The notes beneath the pieces are model-generated. The model saw only the letters and a program-made list of their open reading frames with translations, ran no database searches and was not told the DNA's origin. The position numbers were made by a program, and so were the translations under genes. This document shows, one piece after another, positions 17,934 to 28,063 of a stretch of DNA of 64,000 nucleotides. The stretch covers positions 1,550,001 through 1,614,000 of the forward strand of contig JAWKRG010000002.1 in assembly GCA_041389725.1 (NCBI GenBank), in the 5' to 3' direction. How positions within the stretch are numbered: position 1 is the first letter of the stretch; each line of letters opens with the position of its first letter. This stretch comes from Polyangiaceae bacterium. Its GTDB lineage: Bacteria; Myxococcota_A; Polyangia; Polyangiales; Polyangiaceae.

Positions 17934-18776
17934 ATGAAGCTCGGTGGCGTACGGCAAAGCAGCAACGTTCAGGACCGTCGCGGCAGCCCAGTGAAAAAGG
18001 GCGCGGTGGCGCTGTCGGGCACGACGGTGATCATCGTGCTCGTGCTGGGGGTGGTGATGGGCAAGAACCCGCTGGAGATGCTGTCGAGCTTGCCCCAGGG
18101 TGGCGGCACTCCCTCAGCCGGCCAAGCGAAACCGGTAGATCCCAACGACCCGGGCGCGGTGTTCACGCGGAAGATCCTGGCGACCACCGAAGACACCTGG
18201 AACCAAGCGCTGCCGAAGCTGGGCAAGCAGTACAAGGAGCCCGTGCTCGTGCTGTTTCGCGATGGCGTGGAGAGCGCTTGTGGTTTCCAGCAAGCGGCGG
18301 TGGGCCCCTTCTACTGTCCCGCGGATAGCCAAGCCTACGTCGACTTGGACTTTCTCGACGACCTACAAAAGAAGCTCGACGCGCTAGGCGACTTCGCCAA
18401 GGGCTATGTCATCGCCCACGAGGTGGGTCATCACGTGCAGAACCTGCTCGGCACGTCAGCCAAGGTCCGAGGTCGGGGCAAAGACAAGGGCCCGACCGGC
18501 AACGCGGTGCGCATGGAGTTGCAGGCGGACTGCTACGCCGGCGTGTGGGGTGCCCACGTGAAGCAAAAGGGGCTGCTCGACGTCGGCGACATCGAAGAAG
18601 CACTGAACGCCGCCACCGCCATCGGCGACGACACCCTGCAGCGCCGCGCCCGGGGCAAGGTCTCGCCCGAGAGCTTCTCTCACGGCACCAGCGAGCAGCG
18701 AGTGCGCTGGTTCAAGCGAGGAATGGACTCCGCGGACCCCACCGCTTGCGACACCTTCAGCGCCGCTAGCCTCTAG
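17934..18776 (+). CDS. ypfJ: YpfJ-type neutral zinc metallopeptidase
   Basis: 280 residues. One N-terminal transmembrane segment ('VALSGTTVIIVLVLGVVMG', about residues 25-45) is followed by the conserved 'DTW...LP..GK.Y..P.LVLF', 'SACGFQQAAVGPFYCPAD' and the HExxH site 'IAHEVGHHVQNLLG' at about residue 160. 'ELQADCYAGVWG' provides the third ligand region. This matches the KPN_02809/YpfJ family of membrane-anchored putative metalloproteases with the catalytic domain outside the membrane. Length and all motifs are as expected. Confidence 0.92.
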   Translation: MKLGGVRQSSNVQDRRGSPVKKGAVALSGTTVIIVLVLGVVMGKNPLEMLSSLPQGGGTPSAGQAKPVDPNDPGAVFTRKILATTEDTWNQALPKLGKQYKEPVLVLFRDGVESACGFQQAAVGPFYCPADSQAYVDLDFLDDLQKKLDALGDFAKGYVIAHEVGHHVQNLLGTSAKVRGRGKDKGPTGNAVRMELQADCYAGVWGAHVKQKGLLDVGDIEEALNAATAIGDDTLQRRARGKVSPESFSHGTSEQRVRWFKRGMDSADPTACDTFSAASL

Positions 18777-18837
18777 CCAGCATTCAGCTGGATCAGGCGT
18801 GGGCAGGGACCGCGAGTCCCGCTATATTGCGCGGCCC

Positions 18838-21633
18838 ATGTCCGAGCTTGCCAAGGCTTATGAGCCCGAAGAAGTGGAGCCCCGCTGGTACGCATTCTGG
18901 AAAGAGGAAGGCGTATTCCGCGCTTCCGTCGCGCCGGGTGACGATCGCCCTACGTATGTGATCAGTCTGCCGCCGCCCAACGTGACGGGCAGCCTGCACA
19001 TGGGCCACGCCCTGATGGGCACCTTGGAAGACGTGCTCATTCGCCACAAGCGCATGCAGGGCTTCAACACCTTGTGGCAACCGGGCATCGATCACGCGGG
19101 CATCGCCACGCAGACCGTGGTAGAGCGACAGCTCCGCCGCGAAGGCCTGTCGCGCCATGATCTGGGCCGAGACAAGTTCGTCGAACGCGTGTGGCAGTGG
19201 AAGGAGCAGAGCGGCGGTCGCATCGCGGAGCAGATGGCGGTGCTCGGGTGCTCCTGTGACTGGGAGCGCACCAAGTTCACGATGGACCCGGATCTATCCG
19301 AGGCCGTGACCGAAAGCTTCGTGCGCCTCTACGAAGAGGGCCTCATCTACCGAGACACGCGGCTGATCAACTGGTGCAGCGATTGCCGCACGGCGCTGTC
19401 GGATCTGGAAGTCGAGAACGAAGAAGCGCAAGGCGAGATGTACGAGTTCGCCTACCCGGTCGCTGATGCTGACGCGAGCGCCGGAGTCACGGAATTGGTC
19501 GTGGCCACCACGCGTCCAGAGACGATGCTGGGCGACACGGCCGTGGCCGTGCATTCCGAAGACGCGCGCTACAAGCACCTGCATGGCAAGAAGCTGAAGC
19601 ACCCCTTCGTGGATCGCCTGATCCCGGTGATCACTGACGATATCCTGGTGGATCCCGAGTTCGGCACCGGCGCCGTCAAGGTCACGCCGGCGCATGATTT
19701 CAACGACTTCGCCACGGGCAAGCGCCACAAGCTAGAAGAGATCAACATCCTGAACCTGGACGGCACCCTCAACGCCGAAGCAGGCACGTTCGCGGGTCAG
19801 ACCGTGAAAGAATCTCGAAAAGCGGTGAAGAAGGCGCTGGCCGACGCCGGTCTGGAGCGCGGCGGCAAGCCTCACACCCTGCAGCTGCCGCGCTGTCAGC
19901 GCTGCAACACGGTAGTGGAGCCGATGATCAGCACCCAGTGGTTCACCAAGATGAAGCCCCTGGCCGAACCCGCCCTCGCCGCCGTGCGCGAAGGCAAGAC
20001 GGAGATCATCCCGGCCGAGTGGGCGAAGACCTACAACCACTGGCTAGGGAACATCCAAGACTGGTGCATCAGCCGTCAGCTGTGGTGGGGACATCAGATC
20101 CCGGCGTTCTATTGCTCAGGTGGGCACGTGACGGTCACGCGAGAGCCGGCACCGAAGGCTTGCGGCACCTGCGGCAGTTCGGATCTCACCCGCGACTCGG
20201 ACGTACTCGACACTTGGTTCTCGAGCGCGCTGTGGCCCTTCTCCACGCTGGGTTGGCCGAAAGACACCGTCGAGCTGAAGCGCTTCTACCCCACCAGCGA
20301 CATGGAGACGGGCTACGACATCCTGTTCTTCTGGGTCGCGCGCATGATGATGATGGGCATCCACTTCATGGGTGAACCGCCCTTCAAGCGAGTGTTGCTT
20401 CATGGTCTGGTCGTCGACGAGACGGGCGACAAGATGAGCAAAGTGAAGGGGAACACCATCGATCCCCTGGACTTGATCCATGGCTCGGACTTCGAGACCG
20501 TCGTGCAAAAGGCCCTTCCCGGCGCGCCGGTGAAGGAGGCGCTCTCCAAGTTCAAGAAGGCCTATCCCTCCGTGGCGCAGATGGGCAAAGGCTTCCCGGC
20601 CTACGGCACCGACGCGGTGCGCCTCACCCTGTGCAGCTACTCACCCCAGGCGAAGCGGATTGCGCTTTCTCCCAAGCGCATCGAGGGCTACCGCAACTTT
20701 TGCAACAAGCTGTACAACGCCACGCGCTTCGCGCTGCCGCACATCGACGGCGTCGTGCTCGATGGCGCGCCGCCGAAAGCGACCACGCTGCCCAATCGCT
20801 GGATTCTGTCGCGCCTGGCGGGCGCGGTGGAAGCGAGCACCCGCGGCATCGACGACTTCCGCCTCGATGAGGGTGCGCGCTCGCTCTACGCCTTCGTATG
20901 GGACGAGCTCTGCGACTGGTTCCTGGAGTCGAGCAAGCCCGTGTTCTCTGGTGAAGACGAGGCGGCCAAGGCGGAAACCCGCACGGTGCTTGCGCACGTG
21001 ATCGAGACGGTGCTGCGCGCACTGCATCCCTACGCGCCCTTCGTGACCGAAGAGCTATGGCAGCGTGTGCCGCGCCCCAGCTCACGACCCAAGTCAGTCG
21101 CCATCGCCTCGTATCCAACGGCTGCGGATGGGCGCGCGGACACGGACGCGGAAAAGCAAATGGACGCGCTGATGAAGGCCATCAGTGCCGCACGCGCCGT
21201 ACGTGGCGAGCACGAAGTTCACCCCGGCGCGAGGGTGCCCCTGGTGCTCCGCGCGTCGGACGGGCAGCTGCGTGACATGCTGGCGCGTGAAACGGCGCTG
21301 CTCGAGTTCCTCGTCAAGAGCGACGGCGCGCCGAAGGTCGAGGCCTCGGGCGGCGAACGTCCCCGTGGTTTCGTGATGAGCGTGGCCGGCGACGTCGAAG
21401 TGCTGGTCGATCTGAAGGGACTCGTCGAGGCCAACAAAGAGAAGGAGCGCATCGAGCGCGCCATCAAGAAGGTCGACAAGGACGTCGAGACCCTGGACAA
21501 GCGCCTCTCCAACAAGAACTTCGTCGACAAGGCACCGCCCGAAGTCGTGGCGGAAGCCCAGGAGCAACTGGAAGGATTGCGACGTCAACGCGCGAGGTTG
21601 GACGAGGCTCGCACACTGGTGGACGAGCTGTAG
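18838..21633 (+). CDS. valS: Valyl-tRNA synthetase
   Basis: 931 residues. Class I motifs are 'PPPNVTGSLHMGHAL' (HIGH, about residues 45-58) and 'DKMSKVKGNTIDP' (KMSKS, near 530). The editing CP1 domain lies between them ('TTRPETMLGDTAVAVH', 'VKVTPAHDFND'). An anticodon-binding helical domain follows, and the C-terminus is a charged coiled coil ('EANKEKERIERAIKKVDKDVETL') typical of bacterial ValRS. The ATG at 18838 is chosen over the upstream in-frame codon at 18799. It charges tRNA-Val in the cytoplasm and is essential. The run of repeats downstream begins only about 55 bases after its stop. Confidence 0.97.
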   Translation: MSELAKAYEPEEVEPRWYAFWKEEGVFRASVAPGDDRPTYVISLPPPNVTGSLHMGHALMGTLEDVLIRHKRMQGFNTLWQPGIDHAGIATQTVVERQLRREGLSRHDLGRDKFVERVWQWKEQSGGRIAEQMAVLGCSCDWERTKFTMDPDLSEAVTESFVRLYEEGLIYRDTRLINWCSDCRTALSDLEVENEEAQGEMYEFAYPVADADASAGVTELVVATTRPETMLGDTAVAVHSEDARYKHLHGKKLKHPFVDRLIPVITDDILVDPEFGTGAVKVTPAHDFNDFATGKRHKLEEINILNLDGTLNAEAGTFAGQTVKESRKAVKKALADAGLERGGKPHTLQLPRCQRCNTVVEPMISTQWFTKMKPLAEPALAAVREGKTEIIPAEWAKTYNHWLGNIQDWCISRQLWWGHQIPAFYCSGGHVTVTREPAPKACGTCGSSDLTRDSDVLDTWFSSALWPFSTLGWPKDTVELKRFYPTSDMETGYDILFFWVARMMMMGIHFMGEPPFKRVLLHGLVVDETGDKMSKVKGNTIDPLDLIHGSDFETVVQKALPGAPVKEALSKFKKAYPSVAQMGKGFPAYGTDAVRLTLCSYSPQAKRIALSPKRIEGYRNFCNKLYNATRFALPHIDGVVLDGAPPKATTLPNRWILSRLAGAVEASTRGIDDFRLDEGARSLYAFVWDELCDWFLESSKPVFSGEDEAAKAETRTVLAHVIETVLRALHPYAPFVTEELWQRVPRPSSRPKSVAIASYPTAADGRADTDAEKQMDALMKAISAARAVRGEHEVHPGARVPLVLRASDGQLRDMLARETALLEFLVKSDGAPKVEASGGERPRGFVMSVAGDVEVLVDLKGLVEANKEKERIERAIKKVDKDVETLDKRLSNKNFVDKAPPEVVAEAQEQLEGLRRQRARLDEARTLVDEL

Positions 21634-21688
21634 CAGCGACGCCGCGCGCGCTTGCTGGCGCTGGTGGTGGGGCGCGCCGCGTCCAGTG

Positions 21689-22870
21689 CGCGAACCTATT
21701 CCCACGATTTGTTCACTTTCGCTGGCGCGCAAACCTATCCCACGATTTGTTCACTTTCGCTGGCGCGCAAACCTATCCCGACGATTTGCTCACTTTCGTG
21801 AGCATTTCCGCGGCTTGCTCGAACATGTCTTCAAAATGCTCACCGGGGCGAGCATTCTGTCGACTTACGCGCTGCCGCAGCCGCACGAACAACCATCGCG
21901 CGCGTTGGGGATCGGCGACGAGGTCGCGCTTGCCGCCTGGTTCGGAGCCACGCGCACGAAGGGGGGAGATGCTCGTCCACCTCGTCGCGAACGTGCGGCA
22001 AGCCAGACACCAGGTTGGTTGCATGGCTACGTTTCTGCGGACCCAACCGTCGCAGTGGCAGGAACCCCGCCCCCTCAACTCGCCGAGCCAACTCCGGTCA
22101 GCCGTGCGCCCCTCGCGGATCTGGTCGCCGCCGTCCGAGCTTCCACTCCCTGGTCGTCGCTTGCATTGAAGCGGAGGGTGTTCGTCACGCTTGCGGGGAC
22201 CGTCGGTTGGCGTGACACGATGGAGAACGCTCTCGCCATCGGCGTGCATCCACAGACGATCCGTCGCTTGCGCCGCAGCCCAGTGGCTCCCCGCGTGCTC
22301 ACCGCCGCGCTGCTGTGCCTGGGCGACGCTCGCCTCCGAACGTAACCGCGAGTCTTGGGGATCGCCAACAAACGTAGCGCGGCAGCCCACCGTCTTCACG
22401 GCAATCCCCTGGCTGTCACCGCCGGCTCGATGACATCAGTGGATGAGGTTGTTTTGTTTGGGGGCTTGCCGTCCCGGACGTCATCGGCCCCTTCGCCCTG
22501 TGAGGCGCGTCGCGCCGGGGCGTCCATCGATCCGGACAGTTTGATGCCGCCCCGGGGTGCCAATCCATCCCGACGATTGGCCTCACTTGCGTGAGCATTT
22601 CCCCGGCTTGCTCGAACATGTCTTCAAAATGCTCACCGGAGCGAGCATTCTGTCGACCTACGCGCTGCCGCGGCTTCCCGCTCGGGCGCGCAAATCCATC
22701 CCGACGATCACCGGCATGAGCATTCTCTCGACTTGCCCGCGGCAGCTGCGCGCCGCCCCGGGGTGCCAATCCATCCCGACGATTTGCTCACTTGCGTGAG
22801 CATTTTCCCGACCTGCCCGAACATCGCTTCGAAGTGATCACCGGAGCGAGCATTCTGCCGACTTGCCCGC
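21689..22870. repeat. Cluster of repeats with internal stem-loops
   Basis: Three long units of about 105 bp lie at roughly 21771-21878, 22561-22671 and 22768-22868. The first two differ at only a few positions; the third is more diverged. Each starts near 'CCNATCCCGACGATT' and contains GTGAGCATTT ... AAATGCTCAC (perfect arms at 21798-21807 and 21834-21843 in unit 1), then GAGCATTCTG. Shorter partial units of about 37 bp (21689-21725 and 21726-21762) and a fragment near 22690-22748 flank them. The 700 bases between units 1 and 2 hold only weak ORFs (for example 21686-22345, whose N-terminal part is the repeat itself). I see no transposase. Confidence 0.8.
22449..22512. repeat. Dispersed repeat, copy 1
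   Basis: About 60 bp containing GGGGCTTGCCGTCC, GACGTCATCGGCC and CTTCGC(C/T)CTGT(G/C)AGGCGCG, matched at 28064-28121 with a few differences. It lies between two units of the stem-loop repeat cluster. Confidence 0.7.
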
Positions 22871-22943
22871 GGGCCAGCCTATCCCAACGACTTGCGCGAG
22901 AATCCGCACTCGTCGGGGAGCGGCGGACTATGCTCCTGCGGCC

Positions 22944-25481
22944 ATGTCGTCCTCGCGTCCCAAGCTCGGCGATTTCGTGCCCGAGCAGGCCGAAGCCGAC
23001 GACGATACGATCCTGACTCGCTTCTTGGCGTGGGTGGAAGCCACGGGGCTCGAGCTCTATCCCGCTCAGGAACAGGCACTGTTGGAGATCGCTGCCGGCA
23101 AGAACGTGATCTTGAACACGCCGACGGGCTCCGGCAAGTCGCTCTTGGCCTACGCGGTTTGCTTCTTCGCCCTCGCACGACGTCGCCGCTGTTTCTACAC
23201 CAGCCCGATCAAGGCGCTCGCGAGCGAGAAGTTCTTCACCCTGGTGGAAGAGCTCGGTGCCGACAACGTGGGCATGATGACCGGCGACGCCGCTGTGAAC
23301 CGCGACGCCTTCGTGGTGTGTTGTACTGCCGAGATCCTCGCGAACCTGGCGCTACGCGAGGGGGACGAAGCTGACGTCGACGACGTCGTGATGGACGAGT
23401 TCCACTACTACGCGGACGCCGAGCGCGGTGTGTCGTGGCAAATCCCGCTTCTGACGCTACGCCGTGCGCGCTTCCTGTTGATGAGCGCGACCCTCGGTGA
23501 CACCACCTTCCTCGAGCTCAGCTTGAGCGAGCTCACGGGGCTCGACACGGCGCTCGTGCACTCCCGCGAGCGACCGGTGCCCCTCGACTTCACGTACAGC
23601 GAGAAGCCACTTCACCAAACCGTGGCCGAGTTGGTGGAAAGCGGCAAGGCACCCATCTACATCGTGAACTTCACTCAGCGTGGCGCCGCCGAAGAGGCCC
23701 AGAACCTGATGAGCGTCGACTTCTCGTCAAAAGAAGAGAAACGCGCGCTTGCCGACGCACTCCGCGGCGTGCGCTTCGACAGCCCCTATGGCAAGGAGAT
23801 TTCGCGCTATTTGCGCCACGGCATCGGCCTGCACCACGCTGGGCTCTTGCCCAAGTATCGTCTGGCGGTCGAGAAGCTCGCGCAGTCCGGCCGGCTCAAG
23901 GTGATCTCGGGCACCGACACCTTGGGCGTGGGGGTGAACATCCCGATCCGCACGGTGCTCTTCACCAAGTTGTGCAAGTTCGACGGCCGGCAGACCGCTA
24001 TCCTGAGCGTACGCGACTTTCAGCAGATCAGCGGGCGCGCGGGCCGCAAAGGGTTCGACGATCGAGGCAGCGTCGTGGTGCAAGCGCCCGAGCACGTGAT
24101 CGAGAACCTGAAGCTCGAAGCCAAGGCCGGCGCCGATCCCGCCAAGCGACGCAAGTTGGTGAAGAAGAAGCCGCCTACTCGCGGCTACGTCCACTGGGAC
24201 CGGGCGACCTTCGATCGGCTCGTCGCTTCGCCGCCCGAGCCGCTCACGTCTCGCTTCCGCGTGACCCATGGCATGTTGATCAACGTGCTCTCGCGACCCG
24301 ACGGCGGGTGCTTGGCCCTCGGCCGCTTGATCCGCTCATGTCACGATCGCACGCACGACAAGCGTGCGCACGGCCGCGCCGCCCTCGCCATGTTCCAGTC
24401 GCTTTGCGAGGCGGGCATCGTGGAATTCCGCACCTCGTCGGGTGGGGGTCGTCGGGCAGTGGTGAGCGAAGATCTGCAGCAGGACTTCTCGCTCCATCAC
24501 ACCCTCGCCCTCTACTTGCTCGAAACGTTGCCGCTACTCGACCCCGAGCTCGAGACCCACGCCCTCGATCTCCTGACGCTGGTCGAGTCCATCCTCGAGA
24601 ATCCCACCGTGGTGCTCCTGCGTCAGCTCGACGCACTGAAGACCGAGGCCATCGCCGAGATGAAGGCGCAAGGCGTCGAATACGAGGAGCGCATCGCACG
24701 ACTCGAAGAGATGGAGTATCCGAAGCCCAATCGCGACTTCATCTACGACACGTTCAACGCCTTCGCCGAGAAGCACCCCTGGGTCGGCTCCGAGAACATC
24801 CGTCCCAAGTCCATTGCGCGCGACATGGTCGAAAAGTACCTGTCGTTCTCCGAATACGTGAAGGAGTACGGCCTGGAGCGCTCGGAGGGACTCCTGCTTC
24901 GGTACCTGTCCGAAGTCTACAAGGTGCTCGCGCAGACCGTGCCCATCGCGGAGCGCGACGAAGAGGTGGAGGAGCTCATCACCTTCTTCGGCGCCATGGT
25001 GCGGCAGGTCGACTCGAGCCTGCTCGACGAGTGGGAACGCATGCGGAGCGGTGACCCCGCGCCCGCGCCGACGCGCGTCGAAGCCCTCGAGCCCGAAGGT
25101 TCGCGCGACGTGACGCGAGATGCGCGCGGCTTCACCGTGCTCGTCCGCAACGAGCTATTCCGCTTGATTCGCGCACTCGCGCGCAAAGACTTCCACGAGG
25201 CGAGTGAGATCTGCGGCGCCGACCGCGGGGGCCTCGACACGCCTGCCCTCGAGAGCGCGCTCGCGCCCTTCTTCGCCGCGCACTCGGCACTGCGCACGGA
25301 TCCCGAAGCGCGAAGCCCCGGCCTTCTCACGCTCGAGACCGGCGAGACCCGCTGGGAGCTCGCTCAGGTGCTGCTGGATCCGGAAGACGAGAACGACTGG
25401 GTGATCGTGGGCGCCGTCGACGTCGACGCCTCGCGCGAAGCGGGTCGCGCCGTGCTCGTGATCGAGCGCGTCGGCGCCTGA
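22944..25481 (+). CDS. Ski2-like DEAD/DEAH-box RNA helicase with DUF3516-type C-terminus
   Basis: 845 residues from ATG 22944. Superfamily 2 motifs: 'LYPAQEQALLEI' (Q-like), Walker A 'TPTGSGKS' (about residues 58-65), motif II 'MDEFHYYAD' (DEFH, not DEVH), motif III 'MSATLGD', motif V 'GTDTLGVGVNIPI' and motif VI 'QISGRAGRKGFDDRG' (near 360). The C-terminal 400 residues ('FRVTHGMLINVLSRPDG', 'PNRDFIYDTFNAFAEKHPWV') follow the pattern of the DUF3516 extension found in Ski2-like helicases of Actinobacteria and Myxococcota. It probably unwinds structured RNA in decay or ribosome maturation. The open frame upstream of 22944 runs into the repeat cluster and is not coding. Confidence 0.92.
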   Translation: MSSSRPKLGDFVPEQAEADDDTILTRFLAWVEATGLELYPAQEQALLEIAAGKNVILNTPTGSGKSLLAYAVCFFALARRRRCFYTSPIKALASEKFFTLVEELGADNVGMMTGDAAVNRDAFVVCCTAEILANLALREGDEADVDDVVMDEFHYYADAERGVSWQIPLLTLRRARFLLMSATLGDTTFLELSLSELTGLDTALVHSRERPVPLDFTYSEKPLHQTVAELVESGKAPIYIVNFTQRGAAEEAQNLMSVDFSSKEEKRALADALRGVRFDSPYGKEISRYLRHGIGLHHAGLLPKYRLAVEKLAQSGRLKVISGTDTLGVGVNIPIRTVLFTKLCKFDGRQTAILSVRDFQQISGRAGRKGFDDRGSVVVQAPEHVIENLKLEAKAGADPAKRRKLVKKKPPTRGYVHWDRATFDRLVASPPEPLTSRFRVTHGMLINVLSRPDGGCLALGRLIRSCHDRTHDKRAHGRAALAMFQSLCEAGIVEFRTSSGGGRRAVVSEDLQQDFSLHHTLALYLLETLPLLDPELETHALDLLTLVESILENPTVVLLRQLDALKTEAIAEMKAQGVEYEERIARLEEMEYPKPNRDFIYDTFNAFAEKHPWVGSENIRPKSIARDMVEKYLSFSEYVKEYGLERSEGLLLRYLSEVYKVLAQTVPIAERDEEVEELITFFGAMVRQVDSSLLDEWERMRSGDPAPAPTRVEALEPEGSRDVTRDARGFTVLVRNELFRLIRALARKDFHEASEICGADRGGLDTPALESALAPFFAAHSALRTDPEARSPGLLTLETGETRWELAQVLLDPEDENDWVIVGAVDVDASREAGRAVLVIERVGA

Positions 25482-25533
25482 TCAGCGCCAGCTCACGCTA
25501 TCTTCGTCGAGTTGGCGCTGCAGCCCCGCGGGC

Positions 25534-25725
25534 TCAGCACTGGAGCTGCTCCAAGGCGGAGAGCCAACGCTCTAGCTCTCGCGCATCCGGCCTCGTCGGG
25601 AACCGCACCACGCGCCCGGGCAGAAGAACGAGCTCGAGCTGGGACGAGGTGCCCAAACCCGGGACCGACAGCTCCACGAACTTCGCGCCGCTCTTCTTGC
25701 GCTGGCTTCTTCGCCTGACGCTCAC
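25534..25725 (-). pseudogene. IS66-family OrfA (TnpA accessory) fragment
   Basis: A 63-residue ORF (GTG 25725) matches only the C-terminal half of IS66 accessory protein OrfA: 'KFVELSVPG......LELVLLPGRVVRFP.....ARELERWLSALE'. The N-terminal HTH half is missing, and no OrfB or transposase ORF is nearby, so this is a relic. The rest of the gap (25482-25533 and 25726-26022) shows nothing I can support. Confidence 0.6.
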
Positions 25726-26022
25726 GGCCCGGCATAACGTTCCGCTGCGCGGTTGCGATGGTACTCCGGCGAACGTGGCTCAGCCTGACGGGCATGATCT
25801 TGGTATGCACCCCTTGGGTGTAGCGATGGTGCGCAGCGGAACGCTCACGGATGGACTGCGATGCTTGCCCGGTTTTCTTGCTGGTTTCTGCGTCGCGCAG
25901 CGGAGTTGGCTAGCACGTGACGGGACGGCACGCTTCCAGCGTGCGGGCGAGTGCCGTTGCGTCGCCCTGAATTCCTGTCAGCTGCCCGGATCTCCTTGCC
26001 GCTCCAAACATAGACTTTACCA

Positions 26023-27084
26023 ATGGCCCCGTCGAAACCTACCTCTCGAGCGCTGACGACCTCGATGAATCGCAGCCTCGATCAGATCACCAGGCACCTG
26101 GTCCGGCTTCGGCGCCCACTGGCAAAGCTGCTTGGGCCGGGTTTGGACTTCGCGCAGATCGCGCAGCTCACCAACGAGCTTCCGTTCAGGCTCTCTCCGG
26201 AGCTCGTCGTGCTGTATTCGAGAGTGAATGGTTGCACGACGCGTGACCGAAGGCTGGGCGACCTCTGGATAGTCCCTGGCTACCGCCTGCTTGCGCTCGA
26301 AGAGGCAATCGCTGTGTACGGGCAGCAGCGGCGATACGCAGGTCGGCGCTGGAAGGCTGCGTGGTTCCCAGTGCTCACGGATGACGCAGGTGACTTCCTC
26401 GTCGTTGCGTGCGGAGCGCGGGCGGCACGCAGCGTGATCGCTTTCGAAAACGAAGAACCACGGCAGGAAGTGGAGTACGTCTCTCTCGACCGGATGCTCA
26501 AGACGTTCGCGGAGGGATATGAACAGGGTGCGTTCTCGGTCCGGCGCGGCGAATTGGATGTCGACGACGAAAAGCTGGCGAGTATCGCCCGCAAGCACAA
26601 TCCGCGAGTGGCACGCTGGCGGCCGGCGCGGCTCAGCCCCAAGGAGCGGCGTCAGAAAGAGGCGAGAGACCTTGCCGACCAGGCGCTAAAGCTGGGTTGG
26701 GCGCGGAAGCCGGGCGAGGCGCACGGGTTGTTCGAGCGTGCGCTGGCTCTGTCTTTCGAAACGCACTCACAGAAGGTCTATGTCAACGCGTTGTTCGCGC
26801 TCGTGTTCGTGTATGAGCAAGGGAAAATCAAACCGGCCAAACTCCGCTCTCAGGTCGAGAAGATTCTCGCGCGCGGACACCATCACGCAGACGCTTACTG
26901 GAATGCAGCTTGCGCCTACGTGCTGCTGGGCGACCACGACAGCGCTATCGCGAACCTGCGGCAGGCCAAGCGCCGGGGAGTCGACCTGAAGCGGTGTCTC
27001 AAGGACAAGACGTTTACACCACTCGCGTCGGACAAGCGCTTCATGGCACTGAAGCTGTCCGCCGGACTCAAGTCTGCCCAATGA
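26023..27084 (+). CDS. SMI1/KNR4 (SUKH)-like protein with C-terminal TPR region
   Basis: 353 residues. The first 150 residues follow the SUKH pattern: 'LPFRLSPELVVLYSRVNGC', 'LGDLWIVPGYRLLALEEAI' and 'WFPVLTDDAGDFLVVACG'. SUKH proteins are often immunity proteins to contact-dependent toxins. The C-terminal part is TPR-like: 'ADAYWNAACAYVLLGDHDSAIANLRQAKRRG....L..D..FTPLASDKRF', the ending seen in many TPR proteins. ATG 26023 is used; ATG 26065 is also possible. No toxin gene is adjacent, so an immunity role is only a possibility. It has no signal peptide. Confidence 0.72.
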   Translation: MAPSKPTSRALTTSMNRSLDQITRHLVRLRRPLAKLLGPGLDFAQIAQLTNELPFRLSPELVVLYSRVNGCTTRDRRLGDLWIVPGYRLLALEEAIAVYGQQRRYAGRRWKAAWFPVLTDDAGDFLVVACGARAARSVIAFENEEPRQEVEYVSLDRMLKTFAEGYEQGAFSVRRGELDVDDEKLASIARKHNPRVARWRPARLSPKERRQKEARDLADQALKLGWARKPGEAHGLFERALALSFETHSQKVYVNALFALVFVYEQGKIKPAKLRSQVEKILARGHHHADAYWNAACAYVLLGDHDSAIANLRQAKRRGVDLKRCLKDKTFTPLASDKRFMALKLSAGLKSAQ

Positions 27085-27371
27085 AATCCACGGTCAGAGT
27101 TCCGCGCCGCAGGACCATGGTCATGGACCCGGTGCCTCGCCAGAGTTCGGTGGTGCGGCGCCCGGTCAGGAAGAGTACGGGAGACCCTATTCCTCTCGCC
27201 GCGGCGAACCTCGCGCCGCCAAAACGGGCGGCGGGGCACGCGCGGCTCGCAAGTGCGGAGAGGACTCGCCCGTGTCAGAAGCGAAGCCATGGAGAAGTAG
27301 GAAGACTCGCTGGCAGCGCGGAGGGATCCCTTTCGCGCGCGGCTTGTCGCTTTTGGGTAGGCTTAGACATC

Positions 27372-27977
27372 ATGGCGAAGCACCGGGACCCCCTAGCGCC
27401 GCAGCCGCCGCCCGCGCCGACACGCACGGACTCCGCGGAAATCGTCGAGGCAATAGTTGCGGCCGCAATCCATCTCGGCCCCAGCGTATCCATCAACCAC
27501 GTTGCGCGACGGGCGGGAGTAGGCGTCGCGTCGGTTTACCGATACTTTCCCAACAAGGCCGCAATCTACGCGGAAATATCGCGTCGACTCCAGTCGGACT
27601 CTCTCGAGCGAATGCGGCGCATACTCCGTGAGCCAAACCTCAGCGTGCAGGAGGCCGTAGCAGAGTGCTGCCGAGCTGCGGTTGTCGCTCCGGGTGTGTC
27701 TCCGGAGCTGCGCAGCGCGCTCAACCTCGCCGTGCCGCTCTCTTGGAGCCACGAAAATGCTCACGAGGTGTTCTCAGCGACAATCGTCGAGTTTACAAAT
27801 TGGTTGGCCGGGCGGCTGGAAACGCCGCCGCCTGATCTGGCCGCGAGAGTGTTCGTCGCATTCGCTGCGGCGAGAGGAATCGTGATGGTCTCCCGCATCC
27901 TTCCCGACTTGGCCCCAGACGACGAAACTCTGGCCACACACATGACAAGCATGGTCTTGCGGTGCCTGGAACTCTGA
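27372..27977 (+). CDS. TetR-family transcriptional regulator
   Basis: 201 residues. The N-terminal HTH is 'AIVAAAIHLGPSVSINHVARRAGVGVASVYRYFPNKAAIYAEISRRL'; the C-terminal helical ligand domain is of ordinary length. The ATG at 27372 is chosen because everything upstream in the open frame (to 26910) is unrelated. No divergent target gene is present within 280 bases, and 27085-27371 holds nothing recognisable, so its regulon is unclear. Confidence 0.9.
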   Translation: MAKHRDPLAPQPPPAPTRTDSAEIVEAIVAAAIHLGPSVSINHVARRAGVGVASVYRYFPNKAAIYAEISRRLQSDSLERMRRILREPNLSVQEAVAECCRAAVVAPGVSPELRSALNLAVPLSWSHENAHEVFSATIVEFTNWLAGRLETPPPDLAARVFVAFAAARGIVMVSRILPDLAPDDETLATHMTSMVLRCLEL

Positions 27978-28063
27978 CCCTTGGTCGTGCAAACCCAGCA
28001 CTGCGCCCGTCACTGCCACTGCTTGTAGCTCTTGTTCCACTTTTGACGCGTAACACACGCGCT

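Noticed and set aside
21686..22345. A 219-residue plus-strand ORF with a HEAT-like C-terminal third
   Set aside because: The first third is repeat units, there is no ribosome site, and no domain can be named. Kept only as part of the repeat cluster.
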